In this document: piece after piece, positions 8,090 to 20,848 of the stretch | How the letters are laid out: every line of letters starts with the position of its first letter | How positions within the stretch are numbered: the stretch's first letter is position 1 | NCBI GenBank assembly: GCA_022496185.1 | Contig: WTXG01000168.1 | Location: forward strand, 18,749-82,748 | Length of the DNA stretch: 64,000 nt | From: Multifurca ochricompacta | Lineage: Eukaryota; Basidiomycota; Agaricomycetes; Russulales; Russulaceae | Direction: 5' to 3' | Program-made: the position numbers and the translations under genes | The notes under the pieces: generated by a model | What the model was told of the DNA's origin: nothing | Seen by the model: only the letters and a program-made list of their open reading frames with translations | Database searches by the model: none

Positions 8090-11000
8090 TCATTTCAGCA
8101 TAAGTCCAAGTTCATTGACCATGGTTTCAAACGATGCTCTTGGTAGAGACTTAGTGAAGCCATCTGCCAGCATCTCACCTGTAGGGGTACGCACTAACTC
8201 AATTATGCGTGATTCAATATACCCCCTAATGGCATGATACTTGATCGGAATATGCTTTGACCGCCTTCCTGTGACTGGGTTTAATGCCAAATCTACAGCA
8301 CCCTTGTTGTCACAATGGAGTGGTATAGGGGAGGATACCTCATACCCTAATTCCTCCATAAAAGTCCTGTACCACGCTGCCTGATTTGCAGCCTCAGAGA
8401 GGCTCATATATTCGGCCTCAGTGGTGGACTGTGCTACTGTTTTCTGTTTTCTGGAACACCATGAAATGGCACCATTTGCCAAGAAAAGCACGTAGCCTGA
8501 GGTAGAGTGGCAGTCCTCTTGATCTCCCCATGAGGAATCTGCAAAGCCATGAAGGCCACTCTCCCCTTTCCCTCCAGAATACCGCAACTTGCAGTCTTTT
8601 GTACTATTTAGATACTTTAAGACATACTTTGCAAGTTGCATGTGATCTTGAGAGGGGTTGGAAGCATACTGACTAAGGCGCGCCACAGCAAAACTGATAT
8701 CGGGTCTGCTTCCAATCTGCACCCACAGCAGAGACCCCATCAACTGTTGGTACTTCTTTATTTCAGAAGTAGATGCCTGGCCTTCAAATTTGACCAGATG
8801 TAAATCAGCGCCAGAGGGAAGAGGAGTATATACTTGGTTGGAATCCCTCATCCCAAACTTCTCAATAATAGATAAAACGTAGGCTGCTTGGTCAATCTCC
8901 AGTGTCTTATTAGGACGATCTCTGGTGATGTTAACTCCAAGATATGACTGAATTTCTCCCAAGTCAGTCATCTCATATCGATTAGATAGAGCTGACTTCA
9001 GCCACGTTATCTTATCATTGGAAGACCCAAGTATAGTAATGTCATCTACATAGAGAATGACAAAGAGCGAATCATCCTCCTCCTTTTGATGAAACACATA
9101 TACTCCTGCATCAGAGTACGTCCGAGTGAAGCCCAGTTCATTAAGAACTGCATGGAATTGTAGATTCCATGCTTGGGAAGCTTGTTTGAGGCCATATAGT
9201 GCTTTTTGTAGCCTACAAACTTTGGACTCCTGACCAGCAACGATGAAACCAACTGGTTGCTCCATATAAATTTCTTCATCCAGATCGCCATGAAGGAATG
9301 CCGACTTGACATCCATCTGGTGGATTTCCCAATCCTCTAGCGTAGCTAGCGCTAGTAATAATCTGAGTGATTCAAATCTGGCGACTGGAGAGAATGTTTC
9401 ATCAAAGTCCACCCCTTCTATTTGGGTGAAACCTTTTGCCACAAGCCTAGCACGAAACCGTCCATCTGGTTTCAGCTTAAAAACCCATTTTGACTTGACC
9501 GCCTTTCTTCCCTTAGGAAGATCCTCAAGGCGCCACACATTAAGTTTATCTAAGGCATCTATTTCATATTTACATGCCTCAAGCCATTCACTGGCATTGT
9601 CAGACTGCATTGCCTCCTGAAAAGTCAGGGGGTCTCTATAAGAGACACCTGCGGCATTTAGCAATTCCATATGCCCAAGTCTGGAAGAACCCTGTACGAA
9701 CTCAGCATTATCCTCATTATAAAATCGAGGATTCATGCGACACGAATGTTTGGGACAGGCAGTATCAAGATCTAAATCTTCCTGCACAGCCCTGTCACGT
9801 TGCTGAGACCGTGGACTTTCCCTAGTAAATATTGGTTGGGAAATCTTGCCGACATTCTTTTTAGTTTGTCTTTTGGCACAGGTTCTTTGGGGGAGTTCAG
9901 ATGGTTCCATGATTTGGGAAGGAGGTGTCTGATAGATAGTTTGATCGTGTGTGTCAAGCTCATTTTCAGGTGTGGTAGGCTCAGGATTTATTTGAGGAGG
10001 TTCCACTACCTCCTGTTCCTCAACCTCGGCATCCTTGTCTTCAGGAGCCTGAGGAACTGTGGCTATTACTGGTTGAGGCTGGACAGGCCTCTCTGCTTCT
10101 AACACAAAAGGTGTAACTTTTTCCTTTTGCTTTCCCTTGCTGTCCTTTGCAAGGTTGGATGGGAAGGACCCTTCATCAAATGTCACATCTCTTGACAATA
10201 CGAAGGATCGAGTATGCATATCCCAAAGAAGATATCCTTTAGAATGGGGTGCATACCCGACAAAGACTGTTTCTCTGGCTTTATGATCCAGTTTGCGTCT
10301 TTTATCCTCTGGGACAGTATAATAGGCTAAGCAGCCAAAGATTTTAAAGTATGAGACATCTGGAATGTCCCCATCCAGAAGCTCAAGCGGTGTCCTCCAC
10401 TTATTTGAACAGATTGGTGTTCTATTGTATATGTGACAGGCTGTTTGCACTGCACATTCCCAGAACCCAAGGGAAAGACCAGCATGATGCAGCATACTGG
10501 TGGCCTTTTCCATGATGGTTCTATTGAACCTTTCAGCCCTTCCGTTCTGTTGTGGGGAGTATGGCATTGTCAATTTATGCTCTATGCCAGCCTGCTCAAG
10601 TATTGACTTCAGCTCCCTATTGACAAATTCGCCACCTCAGTCTGTGTGTAAGGTCTTTATTTTCTTGTCTGTTTTATTTTCCAAGAATGCCTTAATATTA
10701 CTGAAGACCAATGTGAAATCACTTTTCGCTTTCATAGCAACAACTAGAGCTGTCCTGCTAAAGTCGTCTATGAAAGTGGCGAAGTATAGGTTCCCTTGAA
10801 TTGAAGTACATTGCAGAGGACCAACTAGGTCACTATGAATGACTTCCAAGGGTGCTGAAGCTCTCTTTTGAGAGGGAGGGAATGGAAGACAGTGTGATTT
10901 TCCCATTTCACAGCCATAACACGGCTTGTCTTCCACTTGGCTATTATCTATGCTAAGACCTTTTACAGCCTTAGGAGCATGTCTTTTGAGGGCCTCTTTT

Positions 11001-13711
11001 GACATATGACCCATGCGCAAATGCCAGGTATCAAGGCTACTTGATGCAGATTTGTGGGAAGCAGTATTTAAATTCTGCATGGTTTTCCCAAAGACCCAGT
11101 AGAGTCCCATAGCCTTGACACCTTCCGCTATAATTGTATTATTGTACTTTATTTTGACCTCAGATGGAGAAAATTCCACTGAGCCACCCTTGTCTGTGAT
11201 GCAGCTTGTCGACAGTATTCTCTCACTGCCAGGCATATAAAAGACATTATTTAACTCTAACTCATAATTATTACGAGTTTTGAGTATGACTTTGCCTGTT
11301 CCTTCGACTTGGACTATGGAACCATCACCAATTGTCACCTGATGACCCTTGTGTGGGAAATACTCAGAAAAGTCATCTAGGTACGGTGTGAAATGAGTGG
11401 TGGCTCCACTGTCCATCATCCAAGGATTGCTGCCATCATCGACTTCTTGTGTGTGCTCGGTCATCATATAAAGTGAAATACGAGGTGTCTCATGCACCTC
11501 CTGTATTCTGCCACTACCATTAACTATGGTAGCTACTTGTGTGGAGTTATTATGTACACTGGGGCCTTGCCCCTTCCTCTTGTTGCCCTTTTTGCCTGCA
11601 TCAGCATTGGCTCTGTCCTGTTTCCTTTGCCGACATTCATTAGCCTTGTGGCCCAGCTTCTGGCAATAGAAGCAGGTGACATCATTGGACGATGATGCAC
11701 CTGCAGGAGGTGGCGTGAAAGTTACTTGTTTTTTATTTTTATTTTTGTTGACATGGGCTGCCTTGTTAAGGGCAGCCCCAACACCACTTCCTGCGGGGCC
11801 AGCTAGTCGGCTTTCCTCATTTAGGAACCTTTGTACAAGGTCCTGAGGGGAAAGGCGGTCAGGTGGACCTGACGCCAGGATGGAGCCAGCAATGGCGGAG
11901 TAGGATGGAGGTAGGGATTGGAGCAAGATAAAGCTCAGTTGGAGATCAGAGATCTCCATCCCATTTTCCTTGAGGGTACTCCTCACATCCAACACACGCT
12001 GCAACTGGGGTCTGAATTGTTTACCCTCCTCCAAGCGGAAGGAGGACACAGAACACCACAAGTTGTAGGTGGCCATGCTTCCTACTGAGCCATAGAGTGA
12101 TTCCAAACGCTCATACTTGGCATTGACAGAAGGATAAGTTCTGTCAGAGGCAATTTGGGAGTATGTTTCTGGCAATGTAACCATCACCAGAACTCCCATG
12201 AGGACTTCCTCAACTCTATTCCACTCCAAGTACATAGGCTCTGACCATTGTGTGAAGCGTTTGGCGTACTCGTCATCCTTTTCTCCATCCTCTGGCTTCG
12301 GAGGATTAAGGAATTCAGGGGCATCATGCGTGATGTGCCTCTTCATCCCATTGATCCTCAGCAGGGCAGTGAAGGACACCGACCACTGCTGCCAGTTGGA
12401 GCCATCAAGTTTATCAAACTTGAAAGTAGGGGGGAAGACTGTTACAACCCCACTCTTTTCCCTTCCTCACACTGAGCCGGCTCCCTTACACCACCCTTGA
12501 CCTTTCCCCTTCACTAAACCACTGTCTCCTGCCCTCTTTGGCCCCTGATCCCTGAGGCCCTTGGTATGCTGCCTTGGGACCTTCTTGATGCCTGTGGCCT
12601 GTTGCTCACAGGACCAACCTCCCTTGCCACCATTTACACCTAACCTGATGGTAGTTCTGCTGCTATACTGTTGGATGTACACCACCCTTCCTCATTGCCT
12701 TGGCTTATGCCTTGGCCAGTACCCCTGTCCCTGTGCTTGACACCCATAGGATCTCTGACACTGTCCCTGCCAAACCTGACTCTGCACACAAGACGACTTT
12801 GGCTTGCATTTGCCCCTCCAGACCACATGACCTGTAGGCACATGACATGGACTCAAAGCCATGACCTATCATGTGACCCTTGACCACATGACCTCAGACC
12901 ATGTGACCCCCTTTGACCATGTGACCTTGGGCTTTGATCATGACCCCTTAGATCATCTGACCCATCAGTCACTTGACCCTCTTCTCTGATTCCTGTGGGA
13001 GTATTCCCACACTGATCTGACTCCTGTGGGACCTGTTATCTCCCCATTTACCCCTGACCCTGGTGGGAATCCTCCCACACTGATATGACTCCTGTGGGGC
13101 TGTCCCACATGATTATGCTTCTGATAAGGCTTATCCTTATCATGGACTATATTTGACATCTTATCTGCTATTGGATGATAAGGACTCTGACCCTGTTCCT
13201 GATTAGCTACAAACCAGATCCCCATACAGTATATAAGACCCTGTAGACAGTTTGTACAACCCTAGATTTGACCTCTTGGGCCTTCAGCCTAGAGACCTTA
13301 GACCCCAGAATCTATCACAGCCTTTTCCCCTTCTTTTGCGCCTTTGAGATCCTTACAGGGACCCCCATTGCCTCTGGCAATGGGTGTGTACCCTTCCTTT
13401 TGAATCTTCTTGCCGCTCTATAGGGCTTCAGCACACTCAGCTTGACCCTGTTCCCACTCAACAGCCTTAGGGGATTAGCTCCCTTTGGCTGACTCTTCCC
13501 ATCTTCCTCTGTGCTTGGTTATGGCACATTTTCCTATCCATCCTGGAGCTAAGAGGCTAGCCCTGTTGTGCTAGGCCTGTTGTAGATCCCGGACCCACAG
13601 TGTCGGGTGCCACAGATGTGGCTGACTAGTGCCGGACTGGTGGACTCAAGCCGATCAGGTGCATGTCGCACAGAATGCCCCGCTGAGCATTACAAAGACG
13701 ATGGAAGACAT
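8090..13711 (-). pseudogene. Copia gag-pol polyprotein, one stop and one insertion
   Basis: The start is an ATG at 13709-13711; two parts of one frame flank the 12440-13694 insert. Domains in order: Copia gag (KFDKLDGSNWQQW), CCHC knuckle CFYCQKLGHKANEC, protease WMMDSGATTHF, pre-integrase HLRMGH..CYGCEMGKSH, integrase core with IHSDLVGP, HTD and the ERFNRT segment, chain-ending reverse transcriptase with FVILYVDDI, and RNase H with STTEAEYMSL, HCDNKGA and ADGFTK. A TGA at 10637-10639 splits the frame exactly at HTD(stop)GGEF, where arginine CGA is the likely ancestor. The frames 10637-12379 and 8090-10573 are in phase. Apart from the insert and this stop I see no other break. Confidence 0.93.
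12440..13694 (+). mobile_element. Solo LTR (1255 bp) of an unidentified retroelement
   Basis: It begins TGTTACAACCCC and ends GAGCATTACA, with TSD AAGAC at 12435-12439 and 13695-13699. There is no coding frame. A TATA-like gtatataag near 13231 suggests plus orientation. Short catgtgacc/catgacct repeats fill 12830-12975. It splits the Copia gag frame after the fifth codon. Confidence 0.85.
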
Positions 13712-14634
13712 TTGAGATGATTTAAAAAGGTTGATCCTGGTTCCAAGGAGCAGTTAGAACCAGTTGTCCAGGTCTCATTTAAGAGGGCCCGTCCATTCTG
13801 TGGCGCTATGCTTCAGAACTTAAAAAAGTCCTGCCTCTGATGTGCGACTTCTAAGTAGTATAGTAAGCTGTCTAGCACCATCTACAACAAGTCCTAAGCC
13901 CACATCAGGGGGACTATGTGTAAATAGATGGGGAGTCATGTCATGGAGGAGCCAACCGCAAGTTCCACTAGAGACAAAGGGTATAGAGCCCTTCCTCTAG
14001 TGCTGGTGGTGGAGTCCATGATTAAGCCCTAGATGATTGGGGCCATGACTATAGTAGACTATTAGGTTTCCTCTGGTTGGGGCGGACCCCCAATGAAAGC
14101 AGTGGGTACTTCTGCCCAGAGACAAAACCCTCTAGCTACTGTGTAAATACTATAGTAGTTCAAGCCTACTTGTATCGAGCCCAAGCGTCATGGGAGTGAC
14201 TACCCATGCCTTGTTCTAGACCCTAAACTCTACCAGCAGGTCGCTAAACCTGGCTTACGGATCGAGCCAAGCATTGACTGAACCTATAGCTCCAAGCCTT
14301 CTGGGCAAGGGGCCTACTAAGACTATGGATGGGACGAAAACCCAGCTACAACTAAGAATACTATTTACTTAGAGCGCACATGAGGAACTCAAGGTGTTTC
14401 ACCCGCTTAGGGTCCCTCATCACCTCTTGCAAGAATCCCCTGAGGGACTAGCCAGACAGATCAAGGTGGGCACATAAAGCGCACCACCTTGTGGACAGTT
14501 AAGGGCAAGGGAAAGTAATTGAAGCTCACTGTAAGACTGATTGGGAAAGATGAAGTCTTGAAGCTTGGTGAGCTTGAAGAAAGGGTTGGACTGATCAAAG
14601 GAAAAGGGAGTGATAGATCAGTAAAGCGTGCCCA
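13712..14634 (-). other. Copia 5' untranslated leader
   Basis: About 920 nt between primer site and gag ATG with no frame of note. Long leaders can carry packaging signals, but nothing specific is visible. Confidence 0.6.
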
Positions 14635-14646
14635 GGGCCCATAACC
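14635..14646 (-). other. Copia primer-binding site (internal tRNA-iMet fragment)
   Basis: In sense direction GGTTATGGGCCC directly follows the 5' LTR. It is the complement of GGGCCCAUAACC in the anticodon arm of eukaryotic initiator tRNA-Met, the half-tRNA primer also used by Drosophila copia and yeast Ty5. Confidence 0.85.
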
Positions 14647-15152
14647 TGTGAAACAGGCATGAGGCGCAGCATACTGACTCTGGTGGGTTAGCGAGTTAGG
14701 CTAGAAAGACAAGTTATACTTCAGAGGAGAAGACAACTCTATTACACTATACTACACACCTAGAAAGACAAGTTATCTACAAGAGACAGTTAGTCAAAGG
14801 TAAGGTAGTTAGTAGAGTAGATGGGACTTACACTTCAGAGGAGAAGACAACTCTGAAGTGTAAGAGACGAAACAGACACCCTTATATACTCTTTGAAGGG
14901 ATGGTCTGTGCACTGGGAATAAGTCCACAAGTGCCGGACAGAGTCCAAACAATAAACAGAGGGAGAAAGGCCATTGGCTACTACAGAAATCACATGTTAC
15001 ATGGTGCATCAGTCAGCTACTGCAGAATGTGAGAAAGAAAGTAATAAAGATATAGTAAAAGTCCGAAACTCCGGAATCTAATCTAATCTACAAAGCAGCT
15101 AATCTGATCACCTGATGCCTGAAGCATCACCGAACATCTTCTGTGTTCAACA
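14647..15152 (-). repeat. Copia 5' LTR
   Basis: It is 506 bp, same ends as the 3' LTR. The inner hairpin lies at 14827-14864. Confidence 0.95.
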
Positions 15153-15157
15153 GTAAG

Positions 15158-16038
15158 TGTTCTGGCCCCAAGACATAGTGAAGCCAGTTGACTTTCTTTT
15201 CCTCCAGGTACACTGGGGCCCTGTAGACTGGCCCTCCTTTTTCCAAACACCTGGCTACATCCATACCTTCATTGGTGTAATAAATATACTTGGCCACTTC
15301 AGTGGTGCCATCATTCTTGGACGTTGGGATCATAAGTGGAAAGTAGAATTGTGAGCCGGGGTTATTTGGGAAGAACAGGAATTCTGGGGCCTCATCACTG
15401 AAGTTGACATCGATCAGGTCATTGGGATGAGGGTGTTTGGGCAAATTAAAATCTTCGTTGACATCGGTGGTTCTGATCCCTTTGGCCACTTCAGCGGCCA
15501 CATCATAATCAATAGGAGATAATGGGCAAGAAGGAGGATGCAAAGGAGAAAGTAGGGGAAACGCATCAATGGTGGCAGAGGTATGGACACTGGATGGAGA
15601 CATGGATGTTGTTCTGGGCAGTTGTGGGGAAGGGGGCTGTCTTGTTGAGCGTATAGCAGTCTGCTCATTATCTGCCTGGGGATGGCATCTATAGAAGTCT
15701 TCGATAAGCTTGGGCACAAAGACATCTGCAGCAGACTCCCACAAGTTGTTGGCATCAGGGAATCCCTTCCATTTGATCAGGTAGTGGAGCTTCTGATTGC
15801 ACCCTTGGCCTTTCCATTTCACATCAGCAATACACTCTACCTCCCACTCTGGTTCTCTGTCAACTAAGTCAGGAGGGGTCTGGGGAAATTCTGTCCATGA
15901 ATAGAAGTCTCTTTGTATGGCGTTAGAAGGTTGGCATGGAAGATGGGATGGATCTTCCATGTGGGTGGTAATGTCAATTTGTACGTAATGTTGGACAGCT
16001 TCTGTTCTATTTCGAACAGACTGTGGCGCCTGGGGCAA
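15158..16038 (-). pseudogene. Gypsy B chromodomain fused to the proximal half of the extra domain
   Basis: The frame shows EWEVECIADVKWKG, LHYLIKWKGF and W-E residues of a chromodomain, as at the integrase C-terminus of chromoviruses, where it can guide insertion to modified histones. Without a stop it runs on into a proline/serine linker and then a conserved stretch (VAKYIYYTNEGMD, GPVYRAPVYLEE) shared with element A. The Copia insertion cuts it at 15158, and it resumes at 7308. In A the same junction has a TAA codon but stays in frame. Confidence 0.85.
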
Positions 16039-17581
16039 GTTTTGCTGTTGGATGAGAAGTATGGATGTTACGCCCTTCCAACCAGACTTGATCTCCGACC
16101 TGGTAAGGCGTAACCCTTGTGGGCTTCTTGGTCAGGGTTTTTTGCGCCTTCTGAAGGTTTCTATTGGCTGATTCCCATATCTCTTCCCATTGGCTGATAC
16201 GCTGTGTTACAGATGGCACATTTGTGGGCTTATCCATCCAAGTAGTGTGGGGATTCCATCCCATAATAAGGGAGAAGGGGGAGACCTTTGTTGTCCCATT
16301 CGGCCAGCTGTTGTGTGTGAACTCAGCTGTCGCCAACCATTCTGCCCAGTCATCTTGTCACTCATTGCACCAGAATCGAAGATACTGTTCCAGCCATTGG
16401 TTCATTCATTCTGACTGCCCATCTGTTTGAGGGTGATACACCATGGAAATGTTCTGCTGGATATCGAGGTGTTTGCAGAGGGCATGAGCGAACATGGATG
16501 TAAAGCATGGGTCTCAGTTGGAAATGATTTTCTGGGGGAGTCCGTAGTGCCAGTATACGTGGTTTAGGTAGAGTTTGGCAACCCCTTCCGCCGATATTGT
16601 CTCATTACAGGGGATGAAAAGGGTGGCTTTTGAACAATCGTGATCTGTGATAGTGAGTATCGAGTCATACCCCTGTGACTGTGGCAGTTTAACGATAAAG
16701 TCCATGGCAATAGTTTGGAAAGGGGCTGTCGTGATTGGCGTGATAGGTGAAGGTGCTGGTGGTTTTGGGTGCGTGTTTACTTTATTTGCTTGGCATTCTG
16801 TGCAACCCTTGACATATGCTTCTACATCCTTCTTCATGTTTGGCCACCAGTAGTCTCGTTTGGCCAGAGTGTAGGTATTGGCGATGCCCAGATGTCCTGC
16901 AGAGGGAAGGTTGTGGTGAAAATGGATCACCCCCCTCTTAACATTGTCACCACCGGTGACAACCAGCCTGTCATCATCTTTCCACCAGAGACCATTCTTC
17001 ATTTTCAAATTGTGGGGTTCTACCCAGGATTTGCACAATTCCTGGTTCATGTTCTGTGTCACTTGGGCCCATAAATCCATGTCGTGAAGGCTGACAACCA
17101 CTGTCTTTGCAAAGACATCTTCTGGTAAGACTATAATGTTGTCATTATTGTTTTCTCCTTCATTACTACCAGCTGGTCTGGATAGGGCATCTGCACATGC
17201 ATTACAAGCTCCCAGGAGGTGTTTGAGTGTAAAGTTGTATTCTTCTAGCTCCAAGACTTCATGTGCTACCCATCGACTAATTTTATGAGGTTCTCGCCAG
17301 TAGAGGAGATTGGAGTGGTCTGTGTAGATGACAGTTTTGTGCAGAGATCTGGCCAAGTATGGCCACCAGTGTCATAGTGCTTTTACGATAGCCAACAATT
17401 CTCTGTCCCAAATGTCGTAGTTTCTTTCTGCTGATGAAAAGGTTTCTGAATAAAATGCAACAGGATGGAGAATCCCTGTGCCATCACGTTGTGAGAGAAT
17501 GGCCCCATTGGTGTACATAGAGGCATCGACTTCAAGTTCAAATGGCTTTTCCAGATCAGGTTGGATGAGAACAGGTTCCAA
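16039..17581 (-). pseudogene. Gypsy B RNase H and integrase
   Basis: The frames 17372-17581 and 16514-17356 hold an RNase H domain ([30 protein letters not shown]) and the integrase zinc domain (HFHHNLPSAGHLG..CTECQANK) plus the start of the catalytic core (AMDFIVKLP). Stops at about 17370 and 16513 divide it; the last part, 16039-16336, holds AEFTHNSWPNGTTK. Confidence 0.85.
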
Positions 17582-18548
17582 ACTAATGATCGTTTTTATT
17601 CAGTCAAAGGCCTCTTGTTGGGGCATATCCCAATGCCAGGGTGTGTCCTTCTTTAGTAAATCATTGAGGGGTCGGGCTATAGCTGAAAATCCTTTGATGA
17701 ATCATTGATAGAAGTTACAGAAACCAATGAATGATCTGACGTCCTTGGTACACTGGGGTATAGACCATTCCCGAATTCCTTGTACCTTTACAGGGTCCAT
17801 GTGTACTTGACTGCCTTCTAGAATGACACTGAGATATTTGATGCTGGTTTGTTCAAAAGAACACTTGGCTGGTTTCAAATAGAGGTCATGTTTGGCCAAG
17901 ATATTCAGTACCTCATGAACACGAGTATGATGGTGATCAATGTCATTTCTGGTAGCCACTAGGATGTCGTCCATATATACAACCACTTCTTCCATAAGGA
18001 TCAGGTCTCGGAAGATATGATTCATCATTGACTGGAAGGTTGCAGGTGAGTTCATTAGGCTGAAGAACATGACATTGGGTTCAAAGAGTCCTTGATTGGT
18101 CTTAAAGGCAGCCTTGGGCTGGTCACCTTCTCAGATACGAATATTGTTGTAACCCCAATGGATGTCCATTTTCAAAATAAAGCTTTGTCATGCATTTTGT
18201 TGATGATTTCAGAGATCAGAGGAAGTGGGTAGTTGTTTTTCACTGTAAGTTCATTAATCCGTCGATAGTCCTGTACCGGTCGTAGTTTTCCATCCTTCTT
18301 TTTGATGAAGAAGAAGGGTGAGGCATAAGGAGAATTAGAAGGTCATATATAACCTTTTGCCAGATGTTCTTCCAGGAAGGCAGAGAGTGCCTCCTTTTCT
18401 GGTTGAGACAACAGATAGATCTTACAGTCCACTGACTGAGGAGCATTCAGGACAAAGTCAATGGCATGGTCCCAGGGTCAAGAAGGAGGGAAATGTCGTG
18501 ATTCCTCCTTGGAGAAGACTCTCCAGTGTCAGTGATACTCGGCTGGGA
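17582..18548 (-). pseudogene. Gypsy B reverse transcriptase
   Basis: The best part is 17702-18070, with VVVYMDDILVATRND: the catalytic YMDD box is intact here, unlike in element A. Stops cut it at about 17700 and 18071-18140, and relative to the protease the frame changes by one base near 18550. Confidence 0.85.
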
Positions 18549-19169
18549 CTACTTCTTCAAATGTCTTTTCTGGGTTCTTCTGTGCCTCTGCCTGGCCAGC
18601 TCCGATGCTTTCATGACATAACAGTATACCTGATCCACAGGTTCCATGTCACTCCAGGTGACAGCTGATCCCATGACAATGGCATGGGTGAGAGGGTGTC
18701 GTGCAGCATAATTGTATCCCAAGGATGTAATGATGACCAGGTAAAAGTCCTTATCCATGGTTGCTTCTGCCCAGTTGATCTTTGGTTCAAATGCTGCCAG
18801 CCATGGATATCCCAAAACCATATCTTCGTCTCCTAGATCTGTGATGAGGAAACAGAGCTGCTTAGTTCGTTCCCCAACCTGTACTTCCAAATCACAGCAA
18901 TGTGTGATCTTTCCAGCTTTGTTAGCCATTCCATCTATGTTCCAAATGTTTTTCTCTTGGGGGAGTAGTTGTGTCCCCAATCCTAGTGCCCTCTGGAGTC
19001 GTTGACTGATGAAATTATCTGTTGCTCCAGAGTCAATTAATATCCATCTGTCAGCCGTCTTCTGTTTGGTTTCAAAGTGTACTGGTATTTTTAGAGACTT
19101 GAAATGACTAGTGTACACAGAAGTTACATGAAGCACTCTTGCCCAGGCCAATGGGGTCGAGCCAATCAA
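18549..19169 (-). pseudogene. Gypsy B protease region of pol
   Basis: It contains ILIDSGATDNFISQRL, the aspartic protease DSGAT loop, and a linker to RT ending ELARQ where a frameshift follows. It starts in the gag overlap in the -1 frame, with the same GGATTTTTGATTGGCTC junction as A and C. Confidence 0.85.
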
Positions 19170-20161
19170 AAATCCTTGTGGCCAAAGGCCTTATCAACCA
19201 ACAAGGCACAGACTGTCTCGTCTTCGTTCATCATGTGTTCCCAGATGGCCTCTGCCTTTTGTTCTTTGGTCTTTGAGGTGGTTACTGGATTTTCTTTGAC
19301 TGGAGTAGGCAGATTCTGCATGGGTGGCGTCATGGTGGTGGCAGCTACGGTGGCTTCAGCAGCACAGATTGCTTTCTTGGGGCAGAATCACGACATATGC
19401 CCTTGGGCCTGGCAATGGAAGCAGCGCCCTTCTTTCATGAGGTTTTTCTTTTCATCATTGGTGAGCGCTGCATGGGCTTTAGTACGGTCTGCTGATGTAT
19501 CCATGGCATTTGGGTCTTGTGAGGTTGTAGGTTTCACCCCAAACACTGCCTTTGATTGATTGCAGGTTTTGCCCTTCTTTGTGTCCATGCCAAAGCATGT
19601 CTGAAAATCCAGGTAATCCTGTTGCTGCCTCCTGGCCGCATTCATCCACTGGGTCCATGACTCAGGGTGATGAAATTGGATAATATTCTTTACCAGGGGG
19701 TTGGGTAGTCCCTGGGAGAAGAGGTCAAGCATTGCCTCTTCATTTACATCATACCCCACTCATTTGGCCAGGTTGTGGAACTTGGCTACATAGCCATCCA
19801 AATCCCCTTGTTCCATTTTCAGGGACTTTAATTCTCTGGCAGCCTTCTGCTTGGCCTGCCCATCCGTAAAGGCATCTTTGAATCTTTGCACCACTATATC
19901 CCACAAATCCTTGTCTGTGGTTCTGATTCCAGTAGGGCATAGCATAAGTCCGGGTAACTTGCAAGTTTTTTGAGTAGAGCCGTAGGAAAACTCGCGGGTA
20001 TTGATACTCGCGGATCCAGGTGATCCGTGGGAAAATACTCATGCGGATCCGGGTATTGATTTTGGCACCCTGGGTACCCACACGGGTACTCACAGAATAC
20101 TCATGGGAATATTATTATATAAAATTATTTTTTTACTAGGCTTGTCAACCTAGAACAGAAA

Positions 20162-20238
20162 TGGCTGAAACATGGATTGAACCTAAGACCTCTGGGAACA
20201 AGCTCAGTCCGGTGCTCTAACCACTAAGCCACCCAGCC
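20162..20238 (-). other. tRNA-like remnant inside W
   Basis: The minus strand reads GGCTGGGTGGCTTAGTGG .. AGGTTCAATCC .. TTTCAGCCA. The acceptor stem GGCTGGG/TTTCAGCC still pairs over 7 bp with G-U pairs, but the T stem is damaged. It resembles the TRIM tRNA-like unit and may be a remnant of such an LTR. Confidence 0.55.
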
Positions 20239-20286
20239 TCACTAGTAAAGACACACAATATATTATATATAGGGTTATGCAGAATT

Positions 20287-20848
20287 GATTTTATCACTTG
20301 TATCTAATTAATTGTGAACGCGTTTTGATCTTATCACTTGTATTAGATGTATATCCTAAGTATCTAATTAACTGTGAACGTGTTTTTGATCTTATCACTT
20401 AGATGTACATCCCAAGTATCTAATTAATTGTGAATGCATTTTTGATCTTATCACTTAGATGTACATCCTAAGTATCTAATTAACTGTGAATGCATTTTTG
20501 ATCTTATCACTTAGATGTACATCCCAAGTATCTAACTAATTGTGAACACATTTTTGATCTTATCACTTAGATGTACATCCCAAGTATCTAACTAATTGTG
20601 AACGCATTTTTGATCTTATCACTTAGATGTACATCCTAAGTATCTAATTAATTGTGAACGCATTTTTGATCTTATCACTTAGATGTACATCCTAAGTATC
20701 TAATTAATTGTGAACGCATTTTTGATCTTATCACTTAGATGTACATCCCAAGTATCTAATTAACTGTGAACACATTTTTGATCTTATCACTTAGATGTAT
20801 ATCCTAAGTATCTAATTAATTGTGAATGTGTTTTTGATCTTATCAATT
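20287..20848. repeat. 56-bp minisatellite, about ten units
   Basis: The word gatcttatcactt recurs every 56 bp (20388, 20444, 20500, 20556, 20612, 20668, 20724, 20780 and 20836; the next at 20836 is changed). Units vary mainly at one CpG: aacgcat, aatgcat, aacacat and aacgtgt. Confidence 0.9.

Larger units (their letters stand above)
7314..15152 (-). mobile_element. Ty1/Copia element, nearly intact
   Basis: Two 506-bp LTRs differ at only four positions by eye, all CpG transitions. TSDs GTAAG lie at 7309-7313 and 15153-15157. The element carries one gag-pol frame, a purine tract (GGAGGGA in sense) beside the 3' LTR and a half-tRNA primer site beside the 5' LTR. It interrupts gypsy B and is itself interrupted by a solo LTR at 12440-13694. 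Without that insert it is about 6.6 kb. Confidence 0.95.

Noticed and set aside
8090..13711. Active Copia element
   Set aside because: The TGA in integrase and the solo LTR in gag must block expression.
20287..20848. Regularly spaced repeats that might suggest CRISPR
   Set aside because: Units are head-to-tail 56-bp copies without unique spacers, in a eukaryotic transposon.
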